Assembly: GCA_035485475.1 (NCBI GenBank)
Contig: DATHOA010000068.1
Coordinates: 1-30,373 of the forward strand
From: DAIDKA01 sp035485475
GTDB taxonomy: Bacteria > Pseudomonadota > Gammaproteobacteria > Steroidobacterales > Steroidobacteraceae
Length of the DNA: 30,373 bases
Direction: 5' to 3'
Shown: positions 6,789 to 15,308 of the stretch, piece by piece
Position numbering within the stretch: the stretch's first letter is position 1
Layout of the letters: each line of letters starts with the position of its first letter
Position numbers and translations under genes: made by a program
The notes under the pieces: model-generated
Told to the model about the DNA's origin: nothing
Seen by the model: only the letters and a program-made list of their open reading frames with translations
Database searches by the model: none

Positions 6789-9700
6789 GGGCAGGGCGTT
6801 CTTGGGCTCGCGCCGCGGACCATCGAGCGGATCACCCAGCAGGCGTCGCACACTGACGAAGAACACCGGCACGAACAGCACGCCCAACACGGCCGCGGTC
6901 AGCATGCCGCCGGCGACACCCGTGCCGATGGCGTGACGCGCATTGGCACCGGCACCGCTGGACAGCACCAGCGGCATGACGCCGAGGATGAATGCAAAGG
7001 AAGTCATGAGAATGGGTCGGAAGCGCAGCCGCGCGGCTTCCACGACGGCATCATGCAAACTCTTGCCCGCCGCATGTTCGACGACCGCGAACTCGACGAT
7101 CAGGATCGCGTTCTTGGCGGCCAGTCCAATGATGGTGATCAGGCCGACCTTGAAGAACACATCATTGGACAGCCCGCGCAGCTGCGCCGCGGCGATCGCG
7201 CCGATGACGCCGAGCGGCACGACCAGCAGTACCGAAACCGGCACCGACCAGCTTTCGTACAGCGCCGCCAGACACAGGTACACCACCAGGATGGACAGCG
7301 CGAACAGTGCGGGCGCCTGCGCACCGGAGAGCCGCTCCTGCAGTGACTGTCCGGCCCAGTCCGAACCGATGCCATCGGGCAGCTGCGCGACCTGCCGTTG
7401 CATCTCGGTCATGGCCTCACCGGTACTGCGCCCGGCGGCATTGGAGCCATTGATCTCCACGGCGGCGTAGCCGTTGTAGCGGGTGAGATTCGGTGAGGCG
7501 ACGGTCCAATGCGGGTGCACGACGCTGGATAACGGAATCATCGTGGGCAGGGCCGGGGTGCCGCCGGTGGCGGGTCCCGGGTTGAGCGTACTGGGCAGAT
7601 AGAAGTGATCCAGTGCCTCCGGGCCCATGCGGAAGGGCGCATCGGCCTCGAGCATCACGCGCAGCACCCGCCCTTGGTAGTAGAAGTCATTGGCGTAAAC
7701 GGGGGCCATCATGAGCTGCAGGGATCCGTACAGATCGAGCGGCGACAGTCCCATGGTCTCGGCCTGCACGCGATCGACGCTCATGTCGAGCCGCGGCGCA
7801 TCCTCCAGGGTATTGGCGCGCACATTGATGAGAAGCGGGGACTTGTTGGCGCTCGTCGTCAAAGTGTTCAAAGCCGCCGTGAGCGCCTCGCGCCCGAGCC
7901 CGGCGCGGTCCTGCAGGAACAGGTCGAAGCCCCCGAATTGACCCAGTCCGCGCACCGTCGGCAGGTTCACGGAGTACGCCTGGGCGTCGTGGACATTGCG
8001 TGCCAGGATGCGATTCGCCCAGCTGATGAAAGTCGCCGCGGTGTCCTTGCGCTGCTCCCAGGGCTTCAGGCGCACGAAGCCCAGGCCGACGTTCTCACCC
8101 TGGCCCACGAAGCTGAAGCCCGCGATCTCCATGACGCCATCGACATCGGGACTTTGGTGCATCAGCTCGCCGACCCGGGTCATGACCTGCATGGTGCGAT
8201 CGAGCGTGGTCCCGGGCGGGGTTTGCACGATCACGTAGGCGTAGCCCTGGTCCTCCTCGGGGAGGAAGCCGCCGGGCATGCGCACGAACAGCCACGCACC
8301 CACCGCGACCAGGACGGCGAACGCCACCATCCAGTGCGGCGCAAGGCGCACCGACTGGAACACGCGCCGCATGTACACGGCCAGGGTCCACTGAAAGGCG
8401 CGGTTGAAGCCGCGGAACAGCAGGTTCGGGTTCAGGTGTCCGGGGCGCAGCAGCGTGGCACACAGTGCGGGCGTGAAGCTCAGCGCCAGGAACGCGGAGA
8501 ACAGCATGGAGATGGCGATGGTGAGCGCGAACTGGCGGTAAATGGCCCCGACGCTGCCGGTCTGCAGGGCGCTGGGCACGAAGACCGCGGCCAGCACCAC
8601 CGTGATAGCGACGATGGCGCCGGTGATCTGGCCCATGGCCTTGCGCGTGGCCTCCTTGGGTGGCAGATGCTCCTCACGCATGATGCGTTCGACCGACTCG
8701 ATGACCACGATGGCATCGTCCACCACGATACCGATGGCCAGGGCCACCCCGAACAGGCTCAAGGTATTGACGGAAAAACCGACCGCGTAGATGCCGACGA
8801 ATGCGCCCAGCAAGGCCACCGGCATCACCAGGGTCGGAATGAGCGTGGCACGGATGTTCTGCAGGAACACCAGCATCACCAGGAACACGAGCACCACCGA
8901 GCCGGCGAGCGTGTACACGACCTCGCGGATCGACACGGAGATGAACTTGGTGGCATCGAATGGCGTGATCCAGGTGACGCCCGGAGGAAAGCTGCGCTGC
9001 AGCTCATTCATGCGATCGCGTATGGCCTGCACCACTTTGAGGACATCGGCCCCGGGCAGCACCGCGATGCCGCAGCCGGCGATGGGCTTGCCGTCCACCT
9101 TGTCGTCCAGGCCGTAGGCGTAGGGTCCCAGCTCCAGGCGCGCGACATCGCGCAGCCGTACCGTGGTGCCGTTCGGATCCGTGCGCAGAATGATGTTCTC
9201 GAACTGATCCTGCGAGGTGAAGCGGCCCGGCACGCTGACGTTGATCGACATCTGCTGATTGGGCGCCGTCGGCACGGCGCCGATTGAGCCTGCGGCCACC
9301 TGCACATTCTGACTCTGCACGGTCGTCAGCACCTGCGCGGGGGAGATTCCATAGGCGTGCAGCCGATCCGGATTCAGCCAGATGCGCATGGCGTACTCGG
9401 AACCGAACTGCTGCACGTTGGCCACGCCGTTGATGCGCTGAATCTGATCCAGCACCCGCGTGGCGAGCAGGTTGCTGAGCTCATAGGAGTTCATGCTGCC
9501 GTCCGTGGACTGCAGTGCCAGGACGATGACGTTGCTGGTCGAGGCCTTCTGCACGCTCAGGCCCAGCGCGTTGACTTCGGCGGGCAGGCGCGGCGTGGCC
9601 AGGGACATGCGGTTCTGTGATTGAACCAGCGCGGTATCCGGATCGGTGCCGGTATCGAAAGTCAGCGTAACGTTGGCATTGCCCTTCGAATTGGAGCTGG

Positions 9701-9938
9701 AGGTGAAGTACAGCAGGTGGTCGATTCCGGTGAGCTGCTGTTCGATGATCTGGGTGACCGTGTGCTCGATCACTTCGGCATCGGCGCCGGGGTAGTTGGC
9801 CGAGACCTGCACCTGCGGTGGCGCGATATCCGGATAGGCCTCGATGGGCAGGCGGGTGATCGACAGTATGCCCGCCAGGGTAATGAGGATGGCGATGACC
9901 CAAGCAAAGACCGGGTGCTCAATGAAAAAACGCGCCAT
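6759..9938 (-). CDS. RND-family multidrug efflux permease (HAE1/AcrB type)
   Basis: A 1059-residue inner-membrane proton antiporter of the AcrB/MexB class that exports hydrophobic or amphiphilic compounds. The N-terminus MARFFIEHPVFAWVIAI is the first transmembrane helix. The proton-relay aspartates in GIVVDDAIVV fall at 407-408, the same numbers as in AcrB, and the partner lysine in GLAAKNAILI is near 942. The periplasmic motif GGFLPEEDQGY is present. It starts six bases after the adaptor stop, so the two form an operon. No TolC/OprM-type channel gene follows; the permease ends by overlapping recQ, so the pump probably borrows an outer-membrane channel encoded elsewhere. Substrate range cannot be read from the sequence. 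Confidence 0.94.
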   Translation of the reverse strand: MARFFIEHPVFAWVIAILITLAGILSITRLPIEAYPDIAPPQVQVSANYPGADAEVIEHTVTQIIEQQLTGIDHLLYFTSSSNSKGNANVTLTFDTGTDPDTALVQSQNRMSLATPRLPAEVNALGLSVQKASTSNVIVLALQSTDGSMNSYELSNLLATRVLDQIQRINGVANVQQFGSEYAMRIWLNPDRLHAYGISPAQVLTTVQSQNVQVAAGSIGAVPTAPNQQMSINVSVPGRFTSQDQFENIILRTDPNGTTVRLRDVARLELGPYAYGLDDKVDGKPIAGCGIAVLPGADVLKVVQAIRDRMNELQRSFPPGVTWITPFDATKFISVSIREVVYTLAGSVVLVFLVMLVFLQNIRATLIPTLVMPVALLGAFVGIYAVGFSVNTLSLFGVALAIGIVVDDAIVVIESVERIMREEHLPPKEATRKAMGQITGAIVAITVVLAAVFVPSALQTGSVGAIYRQFALTIAISMLFSAFLALSFTPALCATLLRPGHLNPNLLFRGFNRAFQWTLAVYMRRVFQSVRLAPHWMVAFAVLVAVGAWLFVRMPGGFLPEEDQGYAYVIVQTPPGTTLDRTMQVMTRVGELMHQSPDVDGVMEIAGFSFVGQGENVGLGFVRLKPWEQRKDTAATFISWANRILARNVHDAQAYSVNLPTVRGLGQFGGFDLFLQDRAGLGREALTAALNTLTTSANKSPLLINVRANTLEDAPRLDMSVDRVQAETMGLSPLDLYGSLQLMMAPVYANDFYYQGRVLRVMLEADAPFRMGPEALDHFYLPSTLNPGPATGGTPALPTMIPLSSVVHPHWTVASPNLTRYNGYAAVEINGSNAAGRSTGEAMTEMQRQVAQLPDGIGSDWAGQSLQERLSGAQAPALFALSILVVYLCLAALYESWSVPVSVLLVVPLGVIGAIAAAQLRGLSNDVFFKVGLITIIGLAAKNAILIVEFAVVEHAAGKSLHDAVVEAARLRFRPILMTSFAFILGVMPLVLSSGAGANARHAIGTGVAGGMLTAAVLGVLFVPVFFVSVRRLLGDPLDGPRREPKNALPSSPMPGGME

Positions 9939-9944
9939 GGCCGA

Positions 9945-11084
9945 TCAGGTTCCCGAGGCGTTGTCGGGGAGCACCTTGACCTGCATGCCCGGATGTACCT
10001 TGTCGATGCTCGTCGCGATGATGCGGTCGCCGGCGTCAAGGCCGCCGGTGACCAGCCAGTTGATACCCATCATCGCTTCGGCCTGGATGCGCTTCTGCAC
10101 GACCTTGCCATCGGGACCTGCGACCTGCACGAAGGCGCCAGTGCCATCGCGGCGCACGATCGCCTGTGGCACCAGGTACGCCCGGTTCAGGGTGCCGAGC
10201 GTCAGATGCACGGTCACGAACATGCCCGGCAGCAGCCGGCGCTGGGGATTGGCCACCACGCCGCGAAATGCCAGGGCGGCATTGGTTGGATCGACGGTCA
10301 CATCGTCGAAATCAAGCGTGCCCTGCGGTATGTACGGCGTGCCATCCGGCAGGATCACCTGCAAGCTGGCCTTGTCGCGATCAAACAAGGTCACATCGCC
10401 GCGGGTCTGCGCGGCGCGCAGCTGCAGGATCTCATCGGCCGGGCGATCGAAATTCACGTACAGGCGGTCGATCTGATCGACCGTGGTGAGCAAGGTCGCC
10501 TCGCTCTGGCCCACCAGGGCGCCTTCAGTGACATGCTGCTGGCCGGAGCGACCGGAGATCGGCGCCGTCACGGTGGCATATCCCAGATTGATACGGGCGG
10601 TCTCGACATTCGCTTCGGCCTGCTTGACCTGCGCCAGCGAGGAGCGCTCGGTGGCATTGTTGTTGTCCACATCGGAACGGGAGACCAGTCCGCTGACCAG
10701 CAGGTCGCGGGTACGCTTGGCGTTGACGGCCGCATTGGTGGAAGTTGCCTGCGCCTGGGCCAGCGCGGCCAGGGCCGCATCCAGCGCCGCCTGGTACGGC
10801 TTCGGATCGATCTCGAACAATACCTCGCCGGCGCGGACCTCGGAGCCCTCGCGGTACAGGCGCTTGAGCAGGATGCCTGGCACTCTGGCGCGCACATCCG
10901 CTGAGCGCACCGCAGAAACGCGGCCGACCAGATCGCGGGTCAGCGGCAGCATCTGCGGCTGTGCATGGACAACAGTGACCTGCGGTGTCTGGGGCGCCGA
11001 AGCAGTCGGCGTCGGGGAGCAGCCGGCGACCAGCGCGCCAGCAAGGGCCAGGACGGCCAGCGATGCGATTGAACGAAGGCGCAT
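9945..11084 (-). CDS. RND efflux periplasmic adaptor (membrane fusion protein)
   Basis: A 379-residue AcrA/MexA-type adaptor bridging the permease to an outer-membrane channel. The start at 11084 gives a lipoprotein signal ending LVAGC with Cys22 as lipidation site; the frame runs 41 codons further upstream, but that part would bury the signal. After the signal come the biotinyl-lipoyl half (PGILLKRLYREGSEV and VLFEIDPKPYQAAL), an alanine/glutamine-rich coiled-coil hairpin with NAKRTRDLLVSGLVSRSDVD, the second lipoyl half (GYATVTAPISGR), and beta-barrel and membrane-proximal domains. No purine-rich ribosome binding site is seen before the ATG (CCCCTCC). No TetR- or MarR-type regulator gene lies beside it. 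Confidence 0.92.
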   Translation of the reverse strand: MRLRSIASLAVLALAGALVAGCSPTPTASAPQTPQVTVVHAQPQMLPLTRDLVGRVSAVRSADVRARVPGILLKRLYREGSEVRAGEVLFEIDPKPYQAALDAALAALAQAQATSTNAAVNAKRTRDLLVSGLVSRSDVDNNNATERSSLAQVKQAEANVETARINLGYATVTAPISGRSGQQHVTEGALVGQSEATLLTTVDQIDRLYVNFDRPADEILQLRAAQTRGDVTLFDRDKASLQVILPDGTPYIPQGTLDFDDVTVDPTNAALAFRGVVANPQRRLLPGMFVTVHLTLGTLNRAYLVPQAIVRRDGTGAFVQVAGPDGKVVQKRIQAEAMMGINWLVTGGLDAGDRIIATSIDKVHPGMQVKVLPDNASGT

Positions 11085-11137
11085 GGAGGGGTCGGTATTC
11101 CAGATGATTGGCACCGGCATGCTGCCGTGCGGTACGC

Positions 11138-11143
11138 ATTCTA
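11138..11143 (-). promoter_or_regulatory. Probable -10 box (TAGAAT) of the RND adaptor-permease operon
   Basis: On the minus strand TAGAAT lies about 54 bases before the adaptor ATG and is followed by GCG, a pattern repeated at other promoters in this window. The -35 region is poor (CTTTCA at 16 bases), so an activator or a weak promoter is possible. Confidence 0.4.
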
Positions 11144-11275
11144 TGCCATACCCGGCAGCTGAAAGGAGCCCATTCGCCGCAACGGTGTCGCCCTGGGGCG
11201 TCATCAATTGACCGGCGTGCGGTGCTGGGCAGATGCTTGGCGCCCGGACAGTCTTTGAATGTTGAGGAGCCCATC

Positions 11276-11716
11276 ATGCAGCCATCACCTCGCCTCGTAC
11301 TTCGCACCCTCATGATCGCCGCCGTACTGGCCACCGGCAGTGCCCAAGCGGCCGACGGCGATCTGCACTGCACATTGACGTTTCAGACGAAGACCTGGTC
11401 GATCATCTACAAGTCCGCGTCGGGCTTCGGCACCATTCATTGTTCCAACGGCCAGTCACTGCGGGTCAAACTCAGTGCCAAGGGCGGCGGCCTGACGGCC
11501 GGCAAATCCGAGGAGAGCGGTCACGGGGAGTTCTCCCCGGTTGGCCATATCGATGATCTGCTCGGCGCCTACGCGGCAGCACAGGCTCACGCCGGGGCGG
11601 TCAATTCCGTGCAGGCGCAGGTGGTGACCAAGGGCGAAGTGTCGCTCGCGCTTACCGGCAAGGGACACGGTTGGAGCCTGGGTGTGGACCTGAGTGAACT
11701 GAAGATCGAGCGTTAA
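11276..11716 (+). CDS. Small secreted protein of unknown function
   Basis: A 146-residue protein that I do not recognise. Residues 1-25 are a clear Sec signal peptide with a cleavage site after GSAQA. The mature part is small, glycine/lysine/serine-rich and probably beta-stranded, with two cysteines (Cys32 in DLHC, Cys56 in TIHC) spaced to form a disulfide in the periplasm. The C-terminal third (GEVSLALTGKGHGWSLGVDL) also looks like beta strand. GAGGAG lies six to eight bases before the ATG, which fixes the start. It diverges from the RND adaptor, and its TAA overlaps the TAA of uup on the other strand. Confidence 0.75.
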   Translation: MQPSPRLVLRTLMIAAVLATGSAQAADGDLHCTLTFQTKTWSIIYKSASGFGTIHCSNGQSLRVKLSAKGGGLTAGKSEESGHGEFSPVGHIDDLLGAYAAAQAHAGAVNSVQAQVVTKGEVSLALTGKGHGWSLGVDLSELKIER

Positions 11717-13476
11717 CCTGATTTCAGGCGCAGCTGGTCGAGCTGTTCCCAGCGGGCGAACTTGCGCGCCATCTCCTGTTCGATGGCACCGGCGCGGGCA
11801 CTGTCGGCGCGCAGCACCTCGGCGCCGCACAGGTGGTAGTCGGCCGAGCTCATGCGCGCGAGCAGCGCCGCCTGCTCGGTTTCCAGGGCCTCGATTTCCT
11901 TGGGCAGCGACTCCAGTTCGCGCTGATCCTTGTACCCGAGCCGCGCCTTCGCCCGTGGCGCGGGCACGGCCGCCGGGGCGGCGGTTCGCACCGGGGCAAA
12001 CGCGGACGGCGCACCCGCCGCACGCGCCAGCGCCGAGGCGGCTTTTTGCACCAGCCAGTCCGAATAGCCGCCGACATACTCGCGCCAGCGCCCGTTGCCC
12101 TCCGCGGCGATCGTCTGGGTGACGATATTGTCCAGGAAGCGCCGATCGTGGCTCACCAGCAGCACCGTGCCGGGGTATTCGGCCAGCGTCTGTTCGAGCA
12201 GCTCCAGCGAATCGATGTCCAGGTCATTGGTGGGCTCATCGAGCACCAGCAGATTGGCGGGACGCGCAAACAATCGCGCCAGCAGCAGCCGATTGCGTTC
12301 CCCTCCGGAGAGCATGCGCACCGGCGACTGCGCGCGCCGCGGCGAGAACAGAAAGTCCTGCAGGTAGCTGGAGATGTGTTTGCGCTGGCCGGCGATCTCG
12401 ACCCAGTCGGACCCCGGACTGATGGTGTCGGCCACCGTGCTCTCCGGGTCCAGCGCCGCGCGCATCTGGTCAAAGTAGGCGATGTTGAGATTGGTCCCGA
12501 GGCGCACGATGCCCGCATCGGGTGCCTGCGTGCCGAGTATTAGCCGGATCAGCGTCGACTTGCCGACCCCGTTGGCGCCAATGAGGCCGACCCGGTCACC
12601 GCGCATGATGCGGGCGGAGAGGTTGTCGATGAGCAGGCGCTCACCGAAGCTCAGTGAGACGTCTTCGAGCTCGGCGACCAGCTTGCCGGAGCGCTCCCCG
12701 GCGTCGACCTGCAGATTGACCCGCCCCACCCGTTCGCGACGCGCCGCGCGTTCGCGACGCAACTGCTCCAGCCGTACGACCCGGCCTTCGTTGCGGGTGC
12801 GGCGTGCCTCGACGCCCTTGCGAATCCACACCTCCTCCTGCGCGAGCCGCTTGTCGAAGCGGCTGTTCGAGGCGCTCTCGGAGGCCAGCTCCGCCTCCTT
12901 GATCTCCTGGTAGCGCGCGAAATTTCCCTGGTAGGAGCGCAACACGCCGCGATCGAGTTCCACGATCCGGGTCGCAATCCGATCGAGGAATTCGCGATCG
13001 TGAGTGATGATGAGCGCGGCGCGCGCTTCCGGTATCAGCTCCTGCAGCATCTCGATGGCCCCGATGTCCAAGTGATTCGTGGGCTCATCCAGTAGCAGCA
13101 GGTCCGGCTGCGAGGCGAAGGCGGCGGCGAGGGCGGCGCGTTTGCGCTCCCCGCCGGATCCGGTCGCGGCGGCACGCTCCAGGTCCACCTCAAAGCGCTC
13201 CAGGTACATCGCCAGCTTCCAGTCGTGCTCAGCGGGCGGCGCGGGCAGTACCGGTTCCTGCTCGACGAAGGCGATGCGCAGGCCATCCTGCCGTTCGATC
13301 GCACCGCCATCCAGGATCGCCGCGCCGGTCAGTACTTTCAGCAGCGTCGATTTGCCGCTGCCATTGCGGCCGATGAGGCCGATGCGCTCGCCGTCCTGTA
13401 TGGACAACTCGGCATGGTCGAGCAGGGGGAAGTCGCCATAGGCAAGCTCCGCGTCGCGAAGAGTCAGTAGTGTCAT
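11713..13476 (-). CDS. uup: ABC-F family ATPase Uup
   Basis: A 587-residue soluble protein with two ABC ATPase domains and no membrane segments. ABC-F proteins act on ribosomes; Uup is linked to transposon precise excision and to ribosome or replication-intermediate handling. First domain: Walker A GRNGSGKS (36-43), signature GSGGERKR, Walker B LLLLDEPTNHLDI. Second domain: GANGVGKS, LSGGERNR, LLVLDEPTNDLDI. The C-terminal tail beginning KARLGYKDQRELESLPKEIE is the coiled coil that separates Uup from EttA and YheS. The start at 13476 (MTLLTLRDAELAYG) matches the family; the upstream open frame is not family-like. The final stop shares TTAA with the convergent secreted-protein gene. Confidence 0.93.
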   Translation of the reverse strand: MTLLTLRDAELAYGDFPLLDHAELSIQDGERIGLIGRNGSGKSTLLKVLTGAAILDGGAIERQDGLRIAFVEQEPVLPAPPAEHDWKLAMYLERFEVDLERAAATGSGGERKRAALAAAFASQPDLLLLDEPTNHLDIGAIEMLQELIPEARAALIITHDREFLDRIATRIVELDRGVLRSYQGNFARYQEIKEAELASESASNSRFDKRLAQEEVWIRKGVEARRTRNEGRVVRLEQLRRERAARRERVGRVNLQVDAGERSGKLVAELEDVSLSFGERLLIDNLSARIMRGDRVGLIGANGVGKSTLIRLILGTQAPDAGIVRLGTNLNIAYFDQMRAALDPESTVADTISPGSDWVEIAGQRKHISSYLQDFLFSPRRAQSPVRMLSGGERNRLLLARLFARPANLLVLDEPTNDLDIDSLELLEQTLAEYPGTVLLVSHDRRFLDNIVTQTIAAEGNGRWREYVGGYSDWLVQKAASALARAAGAPSAFAPVRTAAPAAVPAPRAKARLGYKDQRELESLPKEIEALETEQAALLARMSSADYHLCGAEVLRADSARAGAIEQEMARKFARWEQLDQLRLKSG

Positions 13477-13527
13477 GCGCCCTAGTGTAGAAGAAGCGGA
13501 CCTGTTCGGCGGTTTGAACAACCCCGA

Positions 13528-13557
13528 TTGGACGCAGGGCAACATTTTCTGTACAGT
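13528..13557 (+). promoter_or_regulatory. Possible rhlE promoter (TTGGAC-N18-TACAGT)
   Basis: TTGGAC at 13528-13533 and TACAGT at 13552-13557 would start RNA near 13564. That gives a leader of about 150 bases before rhlE, longer than needed for simple initiation. Both boxes are imperfect. Confidence 0.4.
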
Positions 13558-13711
13558 ACGCTCCGCTAGAAGTGGGTTGCGCGGTCAGCGTCCCATCTTG
13601 CTCGTCCGGTCTCCTTCCGTGAGACCTAAGCGATATCTTCAATTTCTCCCCTCGCTTCTGACCGCGGCGCCACTGGCCCCGTGCGAGTCTCACTCAAGGT
13701 TTCCTTACAAC

Positions 13712-15061
13712 ATGTCATTTTCCGATCTCGGGCTTGCTCCCGAGCTGCTTCGCGCCGTTTCCGAGAACGCCTATACCGAACCGACTCCGATCCAGGTACG
13801 CGCCATTCCCGCCGTGCTCGAGGGTCGCGACGTTCTCGCAGGTGCCCAGACGGGTACCGGCAAAACGGCCGCTTTCGTACTACCCATCCTGCAGAAACTG
13901 GCCGGGTTGGGTGCCACCACCACGCCGATCGGCGGCGTAGACCCGGACCGTCGCGCCCCCCGCGCCCTCGTGCTCACCCCGACCCGGGAGCTTGCGGCAC
14001 AGATTGCCGAAAGTGCCCGCACCTACGGCAAGTACGCGCCGGTGCGCACCCAGGTCGTCTTCGGTGGCGTCAACATCAACCCACAGATCAGCGCACTGCG
14101 CAGCGGCTGCGATCTGCTCATCGCAACGCCCGGCCGTCTGCTGGATCTGTCACAGCAGGGGGTCGTGAACCTGCGCAATGTGCAGGTGCTGGTACTCGAT
14201 GAGGCCGATCGCATGCTCGATATGGGCTTCATCCGCGACATCCGCCGCATCATCAAGCTGCTGCCGCCGCGCCGGCAGAATCTGCTGTTCTCGGCCACCT
14301 ACAGCGATGACATGCGTCAACTCGCCAGTGGCCTGCTGCGCGACCCGGTATCGGTTGAAGTGGCCGCGCGCAACGCCACGGCCGATCGCGTCGATCAATC
14401 GGTCTACAAGGTGCCCAAGGATCACAAGCGCCACCTGCTCGCGCATTTGATCAAGGACGGCAACTGGTTCCAGGTGCTGATCTTCACGCGTACCAAGCAC
14501 GGCGCCAATCGCCTCACCCAGCAGCTGGAAGGCTCGGGGATCAAGGCCGCGGCCATTCACGGCAACAAGAGCCAGGGCGCACGCACGCGGGCGCTGGCGG
14601 ATTTCAAGGACAATCGCATCACGGCACTGGTCGCGACCGAAGTGGCCGCGCGCGGCCTGGACATCAAGGAACTGCCGCATGTCGTCAACTATGAACTGCC
14701 GAATGTGCCGGAGGACTACGTCCACCGTATCGGGCGCACGGCACGCGCCGGCCTGACCGGTCAGGCCGTCTCGCTGGTATCCCCGGATGAGGCACCGCTG
14801 CTGCGCGACATCGAGCGGCTGCTGAAGCGCCCGCTGCAGGTGGCGGCGGTGCCGGAATTTCCCATCAACATGACCCTCGGACCGGTTACCGACCGGGGAC
14901 CTGCGGCTGATCCGCGTCGCGTCGATGCGGGTTCACGGCCGAGCCGCCCGCAGGGTCAACGCCGCGATGGCGGCGGCCGCACCGGCCGCGGCCGTAGCGC
15001 TCCGGGCCACAGTGCAGGCCGCGGCGGTGGCGCTACCGGTACGCGTCAGCGCATGCATTGA
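13712..15061 (+). CDS. rhlE: DEAD-box ATP-dependent RNA helicase RhlE
   Basis: A 449-residue RNA helicase of the RhlE branch, involved in ribosome maturation and RNA turnover, often in the cold. In order: the Q motif (EPTPIQVRAIP), motif I AQTGTGKT (45-52), PTRELAAQ, TPGRLLD, DEAD at 163-166, SAT, TRTKHGANRL, VATEVAARGLDI and HRIGRTAR. Residues beyond about 390 form a low-complexity tail rich in Arg, Gly and Gln, as in other RhlE proteins, which probably binds RNA. The ATG at 13712 is where the family begins; the frame runs 79 codons upstream without family character. Only a weak AAGG lies upstream, about 12 bases away. Confidence 0.93.
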   Translation: MSFSDLGLAPELLRAVSENAYTEPTPIQVRAIPAVLEGRDVLAGAQTGTGKTAAFVLPILQKLAGLGATTTPIGGVDPDRRAPRALVLTPTRELAAQIAESARTYGKYAPVRTQVVFGGVNINPQISALRSGCDLLIATPGRLLDLSQQGVVNLRNVQVLVLDEADRMLDMGFIRDIRRIIKLLPPRRQNLLFSATYSDDMRQLASGLLRDPVSVEVAARNATADRVDQSVYKVPKDHKRHLLAHLIKDGNWFQVLIFTRTKHGANRLTQQLEGSGIKAAAIHGNKSQGARTRALADFKDNRITALVATEVAARGLDIKELPHVVNYELPNVPEDYVHRIGRTARAGLTGQAVSLVSPDEAPLLRDIERLLKRPLQVAAVPEFPINMTLGPVTDRGPAADPRRVDAGSRPSRPQGQRRDGGGRTGRGRSAPGHSAGRGGGATGTRQRMH

Positions 15062-15070
15062 TCGGCGCGG

Positions 15071-15085
15071 CAAATTTTAAATTTG
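15071..15085. repeat. AT-rich palindrome CAAATTT-T-AAATTTG
   Basis: A perfect 7-bp-arm palindrome ten bases after the rhlE stop, unusual in such GC-rich DNA. It lies inside a wider dyad (GCGGCAAA at 15067-15074 with TTTGCCGC at 15105-15112). It may be a processing or protein-binding site at the 3' end of rhlE mRNA. Confidence 0.45.
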
Positions 15086-15145
15086 TCAATTAGTTACGGA
15101 AGTTTTTGCCGCTGACGCATCAGGTTGCTGAAGTCCGCGGACTCT

Positions 15146-15180
15146 TTAATACGGCTGGGGTGAGCCCCAAGCCGTATTAA
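15146..15180 (+). terminator. Strong hairpin after rhlE, possible terminator
   Basis: Arms TTAATACGGCTGGGG (15146-15160) and CCCC-A-AGCCGTATTAA (15165-15180) form a 15-bp stem with one bulged A and a TGAG loop. The only U's after it are a short UUU at 15183-15185, so intrinsic termination is uncertain. The A/T ends of the stem could substitute in part. It lies 85 bases after the rhlE stop. Confidence 0.5.
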
Positions 15181-15182
15181 GG

Positions 15183-15211
15183 TTTACGGCTTGCCCCGGC
15201 TGCCGTAGAAT
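15183..15211 (+). promoter_or_regulatory. Promoter of the rimP-nusA-infB operon (TTTACG-N17-TAGAAT)
   Basis: TTTACG at 15183-15188 and TAGAAT at 15206-15211 have ideal 17-base spacing, and GCG follows the -10 box as at the rpsO promoter. RNA would start near 15218, about 190 bases before rimP. An inverted repeat (TACGGC 15185-15190, GCCGTA 15202-15207) lies across the promoter. Confidence 0.6.
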
Positions 15212-15225
15212 GCGCGGCCTCGGTG

Positions 15226-15308
15226 GGTCCGGACGGAATTTGTCCGTACCTGCATGTGCGGCAAGGATCGGCTGCATTGCTTGATGGTAAAGCCCCCCGA
15301 GGGGCTTT
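15226..15308 (+). ncRNA. Putative rimP leader RNA (attenuator-like)
   Basis: The first ~90 bases from the predicted start fold readily. GGTCCGGAC (15226-15234) pairs with GTCCGTACC (15242-15250) with one mismatch. A looser dyad (GCAA ... TTGC around 15261-15280) follows, then the terminator stem at 15289-15308. Leaders upstream of rimP ending in an intrinsic terminator have been proposed in Gammaproteobacteria (the rimP-leader type), and this has the same position and architecture. Whether the sequence matches that family was not tested. It could also be an independent small RNA of about 100 bases. Confidence 0.55.

Noticed and set aside
7605..9287. 560-codon plus-strand open frame antisense to the RND permease
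   Set aside because: It has no ribosome binding site, its His/Gln/Arg/Asp-rich composition is that of a GC-rich reverse-complement shadow, and it shows no domain. The permease on the other strand is unmistakable.
11085..11207. 41-codon N-terminal extension of the RND adaptor
   Set aside because: It would place the lipoprotein signal and lipobox inside the protein; the start at 11084 gives a proper signal.
13475..13711. 79-codon N-terminal extension of rhlE
   Set aside because: Family similarity begins at 13712, and the extension overlaps the probable promoter and leader.
15181..15300. tRNA-Met gene upstream of rimP as in some gammaproteobacteria
   Set aside because: No T-loop (GTTCGAATC-like) or anticodon arm was found; the dyads there fit a leader and terminator instead.
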